From: Diphasiastrum complanatum
Lineage: Eukaryota > Streptophyta > Lycopodiopsida > Lycopodiales > Lycopodiaceae
Assembly (NCBI GenBank): GCA_029204225.1
Contig: MU831916.1
Coordinates: forward strand, 1-64,000
Length of the DNA stretch: 64,000 nucleotides
Direction: 5' to 3'
In this document: in pieces, positions 1 to 10,795 of the stretch
How positions within the stretch are numbered: the first letter of the stretch is position 1
Layout of the letters: every line of letters begins with the position of its first letter
Program-made: the position numbers and the translations under genes
The notes under the pieces: generated by a model
The model's database searches: none
Told to the model about the DNA's origin: nothing
What the model saw: only the letters and a program-made list of their open reading frames with translations

Positions 1-19
1 ATAAAATACATTGCATCTC

Positions 20-395
20 CTAATGACGGAGTGGCATTGGACCACAGAGATCACTATGTACAAGATCTAATACATGCTTTGTTTTGTTGGACTGTGATTT
101 TGAAAACTTGCTTCTAGACTGCTTTCCATAGATGCATGATTCACAAAATAAAGATTTCCTATCTAATGGAGATGGGAAATTCAAACCATCAACTGAATTA
201 TTACAACGCTTATAAGAAAGTAATCTTGTATTCACGTGTCCCAATCGACTATGCCACAAAACAGCACTGTCGTTTACATTTTCATTAGAGATACTAGCTA
301 ATGCAACTGAATTAGAGAGTACGTAAAGATTTTTGACTCTAGTGCATGTAGTCAGAGTAGTATCTTCCTCGAGTATTGTACACTGCTCAAATGAG
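20..395 (-). pseudogene. Copia K GAG-pre-integrase domain
   Basis: Contains VLWHSRLGHVN, the CESC-IYGKQSR zinc-binding type stretch and LVHSDLCGPM, which are the pre-integrase and first catalytic Asp region of copia integrase. A one-base shift near 35 changes the expected PTPSLG-AMYF continuation into PLRH-stop. The domain is cut by the window edge. Confidence 0.8.
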
Positions 396-582
396 AATCA
401 GTTATCTTAGAGATTGATAACAGATTCTTTGATAACTGAGGAACGTGAAGGACGTTAGGAACACAAATGGACAGATCGTTGTTGAAGCTGATCTTCACTG
501 CTCCTTTGCCTTCCATGCGTATGGTGCTAGAATCTCCAAGGTAGATAAATTGGTCTATGCTGTAAGCTGTGTACTCCGTAAA

Positions 583-1536
583 TCATTCATTGCGAGAGGT
601 CATGTGTTGGGTAGCACCACTGTCTAGGTACCAGCTATCACAGTCTTCGCTGCTATTGTAAGCCATTAGCAAGTGTGTATCTAACTCCTTGAATTCCACC
701 GTGTTGGAGGAGTCTGGTTGTTGTTGTTGTTGTTGTTGTTGCTTCTTGGTCTCGTTGTAGATGTAGATGCGACACTCCTTGATGTCGTGATTAGCTCTTT
801 TGCAATATCTGCAGAAAAGTTTCTTGCGCGATCCACCATGCTCACTTTGAGTGTGAGGCTTTTGTTGTTGCTGCTGCACTTGATTCTTGCCCTTGGAATA
901 GTCTTTCTTCTTGGTGTATAGAGCCATGGATTTGTCGTTGATGGACAGGCTACTAGTCTTCTCCGCATTTCTTCTTGAAGAAGGTGACCGATCACCTTTT
1001 GAAGAGTTGGGTTGTGTGGAGATCATCACCACAAAGTGCTCATAGGACTTTGGAAGAGAAGAAAGCAAGGTCATAATGACATCATCATCTTGAATAGAAC
1101 ATCCTACAGCTGATAACTGATCTAACAGGGACTTGAAGCTGTTGATGTGAGAAGTGATGGTAGTAGAATCAAACATGCTAAGAGTAAAGAACTTCCTTCT
1201 AAGATGTAATCTTGTGGTTACATCGTGAGTCTTATAAAGACTTGATAACAAGTCCAGTGCTTCCTTAGAGGTTTTGCACGTGGTAACGTGAGATATTTGG
1301 GAGTTGGCCAGATTGAGTGTGATACATGCTAGGGCCTTCTGATCTTTAATCCTCCATGTCTTTGCTTGATCACCATCTTTTGGTTTCAAGTTTGCACCTT
1401 CTACTACATCCCAAAGATCTCTATCTATCAACATCATTCTAAGTTTTAACTTCCAAATGTAGAAGTTAGAACCATTGAACTTGTCAATGACTCTAGCTTC
1501 ACTGAAGAGTGATGAAGATGAAGAAACAAAATGTTT
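583..1536 (-). pseudogene. Copia K gag with zinc knuckle and protease active site
   Basis: The frame is open from 1536 (just after a TAG) to a TGA at 583; the first ATG inside is at 1437, but homology extends upstream of it, so the true start is lost. Domains from the ATG: a UBN2/retrotran_gag region (about residues 1-170), a lysine-rich linker, a CCHC zinc knuckle CRYCKRANHDIKEC near residue 210, an eight-residue glutamine run, and the aspartic protease signature LDSGATQHM close to the end. The closing TGA replaces a probable Trp codon (RNE-stop-FTEYTAYS), and protease-like sequence continues in the same frame to about 390, where a frameshift moves it to the pre-integrase frame. Confidence 0.82.
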
Positions 1537-1769
1537 CTAACTACAAAGCCTTGCTAGCTTTTGACCCTCGGCCTGACGAAGATGTTCGCGAACACGAAAG
1601 TCAGGAGACACGAAACATGAAAAGTTTTGCGAAAACGAAAGTCAAAGGAAACGAACACGAACGGTTCGCGAACACAAAAGATTCATGAACAAGAATCTTT
1701 TGCGGTTTGGCATAAGAATATTTTGCTGTCCAGTATGAGAGAACGACAGACGAGAAAAACGAAACCAAC

Positions 1770-2424
1770 TGTGAAAATTGTCAACATTTCCTAGCTAGTT
1801 TGAGGCCTAAATTGGCTAAAATTGTAAATAGTTTTGGTTCTGGAGTTTCACACGTGTGAACCAGGCCACAATGTTTTTATTTACTGTATTTTTTCAGTAT
1901 GATGAAGTGTCAAACTTCATACCCTTCAAAATGAGACCATTTTGATGTATTTTGGTCATATAAGCCATTTTTAGCTATTTTTCCTATATAGGGAATATCT
2001 AGGGTCAAGTACCTTCTAGAGAGAGGAGAGAGAGTCATCTTCCTCATCCATAAATAGTAGGGAAGTCGTGGAAAACAGGTTGGAGAAACCTTTTGTATGC
2101 TTCATTGAGATCAATAGATCATTGTCATTGTTTCTTCCTCCATTGAGAGCATTGTTGTGTGTATTGTCTTCAAGCTATTGTGTATGATCTTAGGTGCTTT
2201 CCAAAAGTGGTAGGCTGATGTATTATGGACTGTATAATGCTATTTTGGGCCGCACTTGATGTTTATGGAAGTTTCCATTTGTGATAAATGCTTTTTGATC
2301 AAGTTCTTTGCATTCTAGGTAGCATAGAATGTGTTGCCAATTCCTAGCTTATGTAGTTTGGAGTGCAAGCATTCAAGCCAATGATCTTGGAGTTTAGATC
2401 CACTTAGGATCTGTATTTTTCTCA
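1770..2424 (+). repeat. Solo LTR of the F family with 5-bp target duplication
   Basis: A 655-bp LTR beginning TGTGAAAATTG and ending TTTTTCTCA, flanked by the direct repeat CCAAC (1765-1769 and 2425-2429). It is the reverse-complement relative of the two LTRs of element F (39236-39882 and 44144-44790) and shares the TTCACACGTGTGAA palindrome (1847-1860), the AGAGGAGAGAGAGTCATC stretch and the terminal GATCCACTTAGGATCTGTATT segment. No internal sequence adjoins it, so it fits LTR-LTR recombination of a full copy. It lies just upstream of the decayed K gag. Confidence 0.88.
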
Positions 2425-2805
2425 CCAACGACATGACACGAAAAATGTTGCGAAACCCATTTTGCTCTCACGCCTTAAAGAGTACATGCAAAGATCATGC
2501 AAGAACCCAGAAGTACAGAAATCTGACCTGATGGCATGACATTAGCAGATACTCCCTAGGTCGTAGCTAATCTGCCACTCTGGTAATTCCCTGATTAGTT
2601 ATAGATGCTTAATTACTCTAATCTTAGATTTACATAGAGCGACTGTACTTACTGGATGATACTTGACATATAGATCAACACAGAATGCAAATACAGTGTA
2701 AGGTAGTAGTCTGATGCTAGTAAGCAATCAAGACGAAATTACAGAGTACATGTCCGCCTGCGTGCACGATTCATAGCATATCAGGTAAACCAAAGAAAAT
2801 GCACT
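2425..2805. other. Unassigned spacer
   Basis: About 380 bp between the solo LTR and repeat R copy 1. I see no reading frame, RNA gene or match to other parts of the window. Confidence 0.4.
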
Positions 2806-3848
2806 CTAGATCCATTGTCGTGATGAGAAACTCACCCACGATTTATAGCATATCAGGTAGAACAGCTCCAGAACCTTGTACCCCTGTACTATCTGATCAC
2901 CAAGTATCCATTACCCGTTGATAGCTCTCCAAGAATCTGTCCACCTGTAGTGCAACTAGACTCCAACTAGATCTAACCAAAAGCTGCGTCATGCTTACCA
3001 AACAATGATGGATAGAAACAACATGTGATGCCAACCTAGAGATCACTATGCATATAACCATCAGCTGTCACTCCTTGAGCAACCATCTCCATCACTGTTG
3101 GCTCACAACCATGGACATGCTGGATCCACATCACCTCGTAATGCACTTCATGCCCTCAGGATATGTACCACCCTAGGTACACTCCATGCCACCTACCTCC
3201 AAGTAGACTTGACCCGTCCCTAGGTCATTATCCTGCTATCCAAGCCGATCGCTGAAGCATCACATGTGCCTCTCCTGACTCCTAGCAGTGTCACTCGCTC
3301 TCCCTGGCTATGTGTCGCCCGACACCATGCCAACACAAGCATATCCCTGAGTCGCCACTCATGGGATTCTGAGACCACTGTCTCCCTGATCGTACTGAGG
3401 TATATGGCTCTGAGTGACTTCCTCTAGGCTTATCCTTGATCTCACCACCTGAGAATCTGCACCATGGAAATTTCAACACATGTGCCAAGCCTAGACTCCT
3501 GCAAATACAGCCAACTGCATGAAAGCTATAGATAGCTTATCCATGCCCATGATGGTAGATGTCTCCCCATCAATGCCAATACCAATGATTGGCCCCCTAC
3601 TGTAATGCCAACCTGTACTCCCAAATGAGCACACCATAAAGTCCTCGCCATCAGTGTCCCCTCTAGTAGATCGCTAGCAGAACACTCACCATAGTGTTTG
3701 CCCTCCGATCTCCATCAGCTCTCCAACCTAGAGCTGGCGCTCAAAGCTTCACGCTTTGCCCATTTGCATTTGCAGCTTCCTGATTTTATCATGAATCCCA
3801 CCTGTAAATCATGTCCATCCAAAGACTCAAGTCCAATATGAAATAGCA
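2806..3848 (+). repeat. Dispersed repeat R, copy 1
   Basis: Two parts of this stretch recur elsewhere. Positions 2806-3331 match 15048-15720 (copy 2, same strand, with indels). Positions 3629-3848 match 25944-26519 in inverted orientation (copy 3). Together they define a repeat of at least 1 kb. No long frame exists on either strand, and the short frames here are not conserved between copies. It may be a non-coding part of a larger retroelement; its class is not identified. Confidence 0.75.
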
Positions 3849-4519
3849 GTAGTAATTTTTTTTTTTAAAACAAAGTTAAGTCTATGAAGAAAGATATATT
3901 AAGAGGTTTTTACCTAAACTTCTCAATTTATCCATTTCATGAGATTTATTGCAGAGAAAGAATCACTTTTGCTTTTTGTAGCATGGCAATCTGATTTCAT
4001 ATGCAAAAGTAATTAAAGTTTACAGATTTTTTAGAAATACCATAATTTTTCTCTATAAAACAATTCTAGAATCTTTATTCTGAAATAAATTCCTTGATAC
4101 TGATCCAAATTGAGTAACCCATATACTCAAATAGATCATCTCAAAAGTTTTAAATGATTCTAGTTTTGCTCAAAATGATCTGAGGTAGTTTTCATCAACG
4201 TTTTAGAGGTTCCATGTTTTTCTAGTTCATTTTTTCTCTCTCTAGGGTTTTTGTCATAATTTTCTGATTTCCGATTGTAGTTTCCTTAATACAATATGGC
4301 CACTCACATGACTCCTTACATAGAAATTACTAGATGTATTGGATACTGTGTGAAAGTCTTGGGTCTAGCCATATAACGACTTGTGTGCACGAAGTGTTCA
4401 AAGTCTGATAAAAATCCTAGGTGTAAAGTATTTTAGTATCATAATTCAGTATAATTCATGGATATGATCACATTGGGTTCTCTGATATTTCAATATACTT
4501 TATTGCTATCCAAAAGCAG

Positions 4520-4621
4520 ACAACAATAGGGGCTGAGGCTCAGGCTGCGTTATGGTCCGCTAATCCTCTTGTATATGATCCAAGGAGCCTTTCGGAGCGG
4601 TATAGAAGACAACCTTTCAAG
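4520..4621 (+). other. Candidate 34-codon exon, copy 1 (gene not recognised)
   Basis: A 102-bp open stretch preceded by CAG and followed by the donor GTAGGT. It encodes a peptide starting TTIGAEAQAALWSAN and ending SERYRRQPFK. The copy at 49990-50091 keeps the frame and both splice signals and differs by only two residues (Leu for Pro in NPLVYDP; Phe for Leu in the last triplet). Conservation of frame and splice sites suggests a real or recently real exon. I do not recognise the family, and no partner exon on this strand was found. Confidence 0.45.
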
Positions 4622-4658
4622 GTAGGTCTAGCTACCTTTCAATATTTTTCAATCTCCA

Positions 4659-4795
<137 letters not shown>

Positions 4796-5278
4796 CCATC
4801 TACTAGTATAAATATTGTTTACATACATACATAAAGGTTCTTTACCAAAACAACATGCATAATAAAGCAAATGGTTCTTTAGCAAGATAGCCATGCATAA
4901 AAAAGCAAATGCTATTTCGGCAAAATAGCCATGCATAACAAACGGCCTTAACAAAAGTACAGTCCTTTGTTTGGGCTCCCACCACCAACATATCTTCAAT
5001 GTTGACTTTTCAACTAACTCCATTGACCAATCTCACCACATAGTATTGCCTTTGCAAGGCAAGGCCAACAGGGTACTCCCTATTGAAATTGCATAAGAGC
5101 CATGTCAACAAGAGATCAAGAGTTCTTATAAGCATGATCACAAAATAAATAAAAAGTGTTGAAATCCCTAGCCTGGCTTAAAGGTAATGTACCAGGATAT
5201 TATTAACAACTTTTGAAATTTAAGAGTCCTACCATAGTGGCATAATTTGAGAGTCCTGCCATAGCAAGCACATCAGGA

Positions 5279-5576
5279 GTATGATAAATCTGACACATAA
5301 TGTTGGGGAAAAGAACAGATGAACTATGTAGGGTAAAGTTGCCATGATAATGGTTGTTTATACACGCGTGCAGATCCTTACACCAAATTTAAGCTGAGCA
5401 CCACCTCCAAAACTCAATCTTTCAGAAGTACGATAAATCTGGCACATAATGTTGTGCAAAAGAACAAATGAACTATGTAGGGTAAAGTTGCTATGATAAT
5501 GGCTGTTTATATATGCATGCAGATCCTTACAACAAATTTAAGCTGAGCACCACCTCCAAAACTCAATGTTTTAGCA
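5279..5576 (+). repeat. Tandem duplication, 149-bp unit, two copies
   Basis: Units at 5279-5427 and 5428-5576 begin GTAYGATAAATCTGRCACATA. Each carries the 3' end of the gar2-like exon with its donor site (minus strand). The same two-unit structure with the same period is present at 51479-51775, so the tandem duplication happened before the larger segmental duplication. Confidence 0.88.
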
Positions 5577-5640
5577 CGAATTGGGAGTACACTTGGATCA
5601 ACAATTGGGTCGGCAATAGGATATGTGGGAGCCCATTCGC
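5531..5640 (-). pseudogene. Truncated exon of a gar2-like gene, copy 1
   Basis: Minus-strand coding remnant reading WAPTYPIADPIVDPSVLPI followed by LSFGGGAQLKF and a GTAAGG donor. It corresponds to the 3' two thirds of the exon at 51731-51904. Its 5' part is cut at 5641 by unrelated sequence beginning TGTTGGAAATTAAG, and the downstream exons found in copy 2 are deleted here. It cannot be a functional gene. Confidence 0.8.
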
Positions 5641-6490
5641 TGTTGGAAATTAAGCCCACAGTTGCCTCCTTGGTGAATGACTAATTTCTATTTCATGATT
5701 CTTCCTACATGTTTATTGATCATTGATCTAGGGTAAGGTGAAACCAACTTTGGTTCTACGTCTGCTCATCTGATACCTGCAAGAATCCCAAACTTAGACA
5801 TCCAAATTATTTGAAGAACGTCTACAACGGGCTTCCGGCTGATCTCCAACAAAGAGTACTTTGTGAGTCAAGCCTGGTGGTTTGTTGGTGTGCTTGAGTG
5901 TGAGTCAAGTACATGGTAGCAGGGATATGCATAACATCTTTTGGACACTCCGGACATTGCTACAATTCGTATTTCTTTACTCTTATTACATTTGAGCTTA
6001 AGGGAGAGAGTTAGAAATCAGTTTTGATCTGATTCATTAGTATAAGCTCTAAATGTAATGATGTAATTATTGTATAGTTTATTTGGTTTATTGTATATGG
6101 TTGTGATCAGGACGTGACCCGTTAGGATATATTGATCGGGCATTGATCCCGTAGCCGGCTACTTGGGCTAGTCGAGTAGCCACACAAAGAAAAAATTAGC
6201 CTCCTATATAGAGTTATTTACAGTACTTGCTATACTTAGGGGCATGTCCCAAGTTTGTCGGTCGAATTTGGCCATATTGGTTTGACAGGTGGTAGGCCAA
6301 TTTTAGGACACCTGCCTTTTCATGCAGTTTGTGAATACTCTATATGTACAGTGTTTCTTTGTAATCTATTAACTTTTGTTGTGCCATCTATGAGAGCTTG
6401 TGAGGAGTGGCTATGGTGATTGTGTGATGTGATCTGCATACTGCACTAGATTCTATCGGAATTTCAACTGTTTGGACTATGTTGAGATGG
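5641..6490 (+). mobile_element. Possible LTR-element 3' fragment
   Basis: Begins abruptly inside the gar2-like exon. A purine run (TTAAGGGAGAG, about 5999-6009) followed by GTTAGAAATCAG resembles a polypurine tract and LTR start, and 6008-6480 has LTR-like composition with short TATA-type tracts and no coding capacity. No second LTR, PBS or pol domain was found, so this is a weak call. Confidence 0.3.
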
Positions 6491-7194
6491 ATCTTGGTCG
6501 TGATAGTGAGTGTCACTATCAAATTAGTTAAATAGATAATATTTATAATGCTAAAACTAGTTTAAGCAAGTAACTAGCTTTATTTTGGTTACCATAATGA
6601 AAAATTAAATAGTCGACAATATTTAATTCCAGCTGGGATCAAGTGGACAAATTTGTAGATTTAGGTAAAGCTAAAGTAGATTCGACAAAGCATTGAGTTC
6701 AACTCAATAGTTGTTTGAATTGAACTTATTCAAAACCCTTCATTGAGTCTTATTCTGCTCTCGAATGGTCACCTATTGTGATTGTCATGTATTCATGCAG
6801 ATTGTTTGATAAATCAATTAATTATGTAAGAATTGATTACATTCTAAATAACGAATGGATCTACGTTAACTATTGGATTAGAGAGATAGGGATTCTTCAT
6901 GCCTATATGAATGAAGTAGGGATTTTTCAGCAGAGCTTAAGATCACATCATCTAGTTTTGTATGTCTCACGTTTGGATCCTTGAAGCTCCCTAAGCATTT
7001 CATGGTATACGCAATGGCGTCGAATCAAATTTGTATTTTAACAAAGGTACTTACAAGCTCTAGTGGAAGGAACCTAAATTAAATGTTGATGAAGAACTTC
7101 AAACTAATGTTCTTAGATCAACTCTTTGGCTAGCAAAGTAATTCATGGAAAGGACAAGGATTGAGCACATCATGGTTCACATGAATTCCCATGC
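6491..7194. other. Unassigned non-coding stretch
   Basis: AT-rich sequence with one 68-codon frame (6778-6984) that has no recognisable motif and ordinary non-coding composition. I see no gene or repeat here. Confidence 0.4.
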
Positions 7195-7208
7195 CATCCT
7201 TAAAAAGA

Positions 7209-7298
7209 AACCAACCAACGGGGTTGTCTTAGTTGGTTAGCTTGACATCCAAAGTTTCTTTGGTCTCAGGTTCGAGCCTCCCCTTGGAAACCAAGAAG
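7209..7298 (+). mobile_element. Short tRNA-derived SINE with 14-bp target duplication
   Basis: A body of about 90 bp is flanked by the exact direct repeat CATCCTTAAAAAGA (7195-7208 and 7299-7312). Inside are a tRNA-type A box (TTAGTTGGTTAG, about 7230-7241) and a canonical B box (GGTTCGAGCC, about 7269-7278), spaced as in tRNA genes. The arms do not pair into a good cloverleaf and no acceptor stem closes, so it is a SINE rather than a tRNA gene. It is unusually short, essentially the tRNA-like head only. Long duplications starting with A-rich DNA are typical of LINE-assisted insertion. Confidence 0.72.
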
Positions 7299-7312
7299 CA
7301 TCCTTAAAAAGA

Positions 7313-8640
7313 GAAGCGGGTGGAAAAGGTAGGTGGATTGTCTAGAGCTCAAGCACATATCAAACAAGACTTAGAGTAAAACCTTCTATTATGAGTGTAT
7401 CTTGGAATGGTTCAAAGAGTCTTAGTGCTTACTCTTTGTGACTTCTAGGTTGAAAACTGGAAAACTTTGATGATCGACCAAATAATTTACAGAAACAGTA
7501 GACTCGGCAAGAAAATATTGCATCCTTGATGCATAGTCACACTGAACATAATGATCATTAAAAATAAAAGCGTCTCTTCCTCTTCTGAGTACATGGATGG
7601 CTGGGCAAAGATAATTCAGAAAACCGAACTATAAATAACTAGCTGAACAAACACACGCACACATGCACAAACCAGTAATCTATTCACATACTGATCCCTT
7701 CTTTCCTTAGAGCTGGAAGAGATAGATTACACCCGAAGATGCGAAACGAGGACGATCCAGGAAGAGATATGCGATCAGATGAGGGCAAATCATAATAATT
7801 CACCAAGGGCTACTCTTATTCTTCCAAATGAATTCTTGTCACCTGCCCTGTAGCAGACGCAGCGTCCATGGCGAATAATTGCGGACTCCTCCATCTCTTC
7901 AAATAGGCTCTTTATATTCTCCTCCATCCAGCAAGTGAGTCAGTTAGTTGCTTCGATGAAGGGGTATCAGAATGTGGAAATCCAACGCACCTTGGAGCCT
8001 TCATTGAACTCTGTGAGTGGAGCTGTCCTCTACCTTGTATCTCACCCCACCAGACACGCCTGTACAAATACGTTGCACACAAAGAACGTTTGAGCGCTAT
8101 GCCATCGAATGGCTACGCCCAGAAACGGCCGCTATCAAACCAAAACTTGTCGATTTAGAGTGTGTGCTCCGTGGACAGATTCACAATGTTGATCTCCAAC
8201 CAACGAACTTTATCATGCACATCTTGCACTGAGCCAAAAATTTGGAAAGCTGTAAAATTGCTTCTGATAGATCGATTGCCAGTTAAGATCCTTTTGGAAA
8301 AGCCTGTCATATCAACGCATTAGTTTTAGGTTTCATATCTTTGACCAAAATCAAGGAATTGTATTTGGTATAAGTAGATGAGTAAATTATTTGTTCATGA
8401 ATGCAAATTTGCTTCACATCATTACTGTTTTCATTCTAATGAACTTGGGCGAGCTGATTCCTACTCATCATGAACAAATAGGGCGGTAAGGCAAACTCGG
8501 AGATGCAGCTTGTCTTTCTTTTGAAAAGTAAAAACACAAACTTACAAAACCCCAGCTGACTTCCATAATCTCTGGCCCAGCGATGGTGTAGTCAGAGTGT
8601 TGGTTGAAGTCTTTTACTATTGTATTCACGGCTCCTAAAA
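7313..8640. other. Mostly non-coding, one possible terminal exon
   Basis: No gene is clear. On the minus strand 7790-7927 reads a 45-codon frame ending in a stop (MEENIKSLFEEMEES, then IIRHGRCVCYRAGD, then FGRIRVALGELL) with coding-like composition. It could be the last exon of a gene, but I do not recognise the family and see no supporting exon. A 71-codon plus-strand frame at 8017-8232 starts only at GTG and looks fortuitous. Confidence 0.3.
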
Positions 8641-8649
8641 CTCCCCCAG

Positions 8650-9505
8650 TATTTTGGATGCAAAACTGGCAAAAAAAAAAAATTTCCCTGGGGCGCCAGG
8701 CAACCATCTGCGCCAGCGCAGATGGATGCCCTGGTGCCCTTTCTTTTTTTCATAGTTTCATTCGTCAAACAATGCGCATTGATTAAAGCTGTTGGCTCAC
8801 ATTTTTTCTTGCAAAAAACGTTGATGAAATTGCCTCCAAACTATTTGCAGATCCATCGCTACCGAAGGCAAATGTTGATACAAAATTGACAAAAATTGTT
8901 TTTCCCTGGGCACCATGGCAACCATTTGCGCAGATGGTTGCCATGCTGCCCTTTTTTTTTTTCATAGTTCCATTCGTCAAACAATGCGCATTGATTCAAG
9001 TTATTAGTGTGCACTTATTCTTGCAAAAAACGTTGATGAAATCGCCTCCAAACTATTTGCAGATCTTGTTTGCAAATCCATAGCTACCACATGCAAGTGT
9101 TGATGCAAAACTGGCAAAAAATGTTTTCCCCTAGAGGGCACCAAACATGGTTGCCTGGTGTCCTTTTTTATTATAGTTTCATTCGTCAATGCGCATTGAT
9201 TCAAGCAGTTGTTTCATGCAAGAAACGTTGATGAAATCGCCTCCAAACTGTTTGCAGATTTTGTTTGCAGATTCATAGCTACCACATGCAAGTGTTGATG
9301 CAAAACTGGCAAAAAAGTGTTTTTTCCTAGGGCACCAAGCAACCACCTGCGCAGATGGTTGCCTGGTGCCCGCGCAGATGGTTGCTTGTTGTTGATGCAA
9401 AACTGGCAAAAAAAAATTTACCCAAGGGCACCAGTTCCATTTGTCAAACAATACGCATTGATTCAAGCTGTTGGTGCGCATTTTTTCTTGCAAAAAACGT
9501 TGAGG
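8650..9505 (+). repeat. Tandem array of about 200-220-bp units with a palindromic core
   Basis: Units start with GATGCAAAACTGGCAAAAA or variants near 8658, 8877, 9100, 9297 and 9395, the last two being shortened. Each continues with a GGGCACCA...GGCAACCAT...GCGCAGATGGTTGCC inverted repeat, a T-rich tract, CATTCGTCAAACAATGCGCATTGATT, TTTCTTGCAAAAAACGTTGATGAAAT and GCCTCCAAACTRTTTGCAGAT. The hairpin core differs most between units, being expanded near 9330-9390 and largely lost near 9134. All reading frames in this stretch are by-products of the repeat. Confidence 0.9.
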
Positions 9506-10620
9506 TACACATCATCCCACGTCATATGTTGCATCCCATAACTATATTGGCGCTGGATGCCTTTACATAAATGGTATTTGGGGCCGTTTCAAAGATAGAT
9601 GAACACTTGTCAGGAAATGAGTATCGGATGCAAGAGACCGCCGCGATACAGGTATACATTGTTTTGACAGAAAACCAACGTAGATACTGCTCAATATTAA
9701 GTTTTTCTTGACATTCGATGTTGCAAACAGTGGAGTCATCCTTGCGGGACAGGGCATACAAGATGGCGGCTATTGCAAATCTAGCCAAAGGTCCAGGATT
9801 CTTCCATATCCTGTTCAATAAAGACCGAAATGCAGGAAAACGTGAATGCAAAAAGGCATTTCCCCACAAAGACAACTAGGTCATCGATTTGAATGCCCCA
9901 ACCATCTCGCAGCTTGACGGTTCCATGCTTTGTGGAGGTGCAGAACGATCTCTTGACTTTCACAGGTACATGTCACTGAAGCTTTCCACCTAGTTTTGTT
10001 GAACATGTTTCTATGTTTCCGCTTGGTTCATGATGTTTCCTTAACGCAGATAATGCACAAGATTCTGAGTACTCCTTAGTATGATTGAGTTCCATGCACA
10101 TTAATGCACAAGATTCTGAGTACTCCTTAGTATGATTGAGTTCCATGCACAGGAGCATCCAATAGATAAACCAATAAGACCTGAGATGTATACGTGAGAC
10201 CTGAGATGTATACGTGTTAGATAGAAGTTTCACCATGAGCTGACAAAAGGCTCACGTTGAGCTAAAGGAAAGGGCAAGTGCCAACCATATTGACCAATCA
10301 AGATATACTCTTTCTTGCATCATGAAGATCTTACTAAAAACAAAGAACTGGGATGCTGGACAGGAATTGAAGAGTTCAGACATCTGAAAGAACTTGGTAC
10401 TCAACAAAGTGCTTTAATAACCGGAGATGTCTGGATCATTACCATCTTCCTATACTATGGAAAGAATCTTCAACGACCTGCACAACAAGACAAGAGGAAC
10501 AAAATTAGGATAAGAGTTTGGACAATGTTAGAATATCCCATATCCAGCCTGACTTCTTGAAATAAATGATATTTTTGGTATGTTGGTATAATCTTGCAGT
10601 ACACAAAGAAGCAACAAGAT
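9506..10620. other. Unassigned; one minus-strand frame of uncertain status
   Basis: A 117-codon minus-strand frame (9522-9875; MSLWGNAFLHSRFPAFRSLL, later ARFAIAAILYALSRKDDSTV) has coding-like composition and could be part of an exon, but I recognise no family and it overlaps other frames. An 81-codon plus frame (10315-10560) has no motif. The short duplications inside are listed separately. Confidence 0.3.
10051..10220 (+). repeat. Two short exact tandem duplications
   Basis: A unit of about 51 bp (TAATGCACAAGATTCTGAGT ... ATGAGTTCCATGCACA type) is repeated twice at about 10051-10152. A 20-bp unit (GACCTGAGATGTATACGTGA) is repeated twice at about 10178-10217. Both are essentially exact, so they are recent slippage or repair events. 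Confidence 0.85.
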
Positions 10621-10795
10621 GAAAAGAAACACCTTGGTGCATTTATTCATAGGAAAAAGTAGTAGGTACATTGATAAAAAAGATATATACACCCTGAAGG
10701 GGAAATTTAAACAAAAGTAGGCTCAAACAAGAGCGAAGCTTGCAGTAAAGTTAAGATTAATCCAAATCCTGGCATTAACAATAAAAGTGCATAAA

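Larger units (their letters stand above)
1..1536 (-). mobile_element. Degenerate Ty1/copia element K (gag to pre-integrase)
   Basis: Minus-strand copia remnant running off the left edge of the window. Reading leftwards it holds gag, protease and the GAG-pre-integrase/start of integrase. At least one in-frame TGA and two frameshifts break it, so it is dead. Its gag is clearly different from those of the other copia elements in the window, which all share a MxxxNYSxWKVRME-type start; K instead begins with a DKFNGSNFYIWKLKLRMML-like stretch. No LTR of its own is recognisable; the LTR just to the right (1770-2424) belongs to family F. Confidence 0.85.

Noticed and set aside
718-921. Leu-rich plus-strand frame
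   Set aside because: Antisense of the glutamine run in copia K gag.
7225-7295. tRNA gene
   Set aside because: A and B boxes are present but no closed acceptor stem or anticodon arm; long flanking duplications favour a SINE.
8468-9493. Eight short frames on both strands
   Set aside because: Generated by the 220-bp tandem array; they are related only through the repeat.
9522-9875. Possible WAPL or armadillo-type exon
   Set aside because: AIAAILYAL-type residues are suggestive, but too little matches to name a family.
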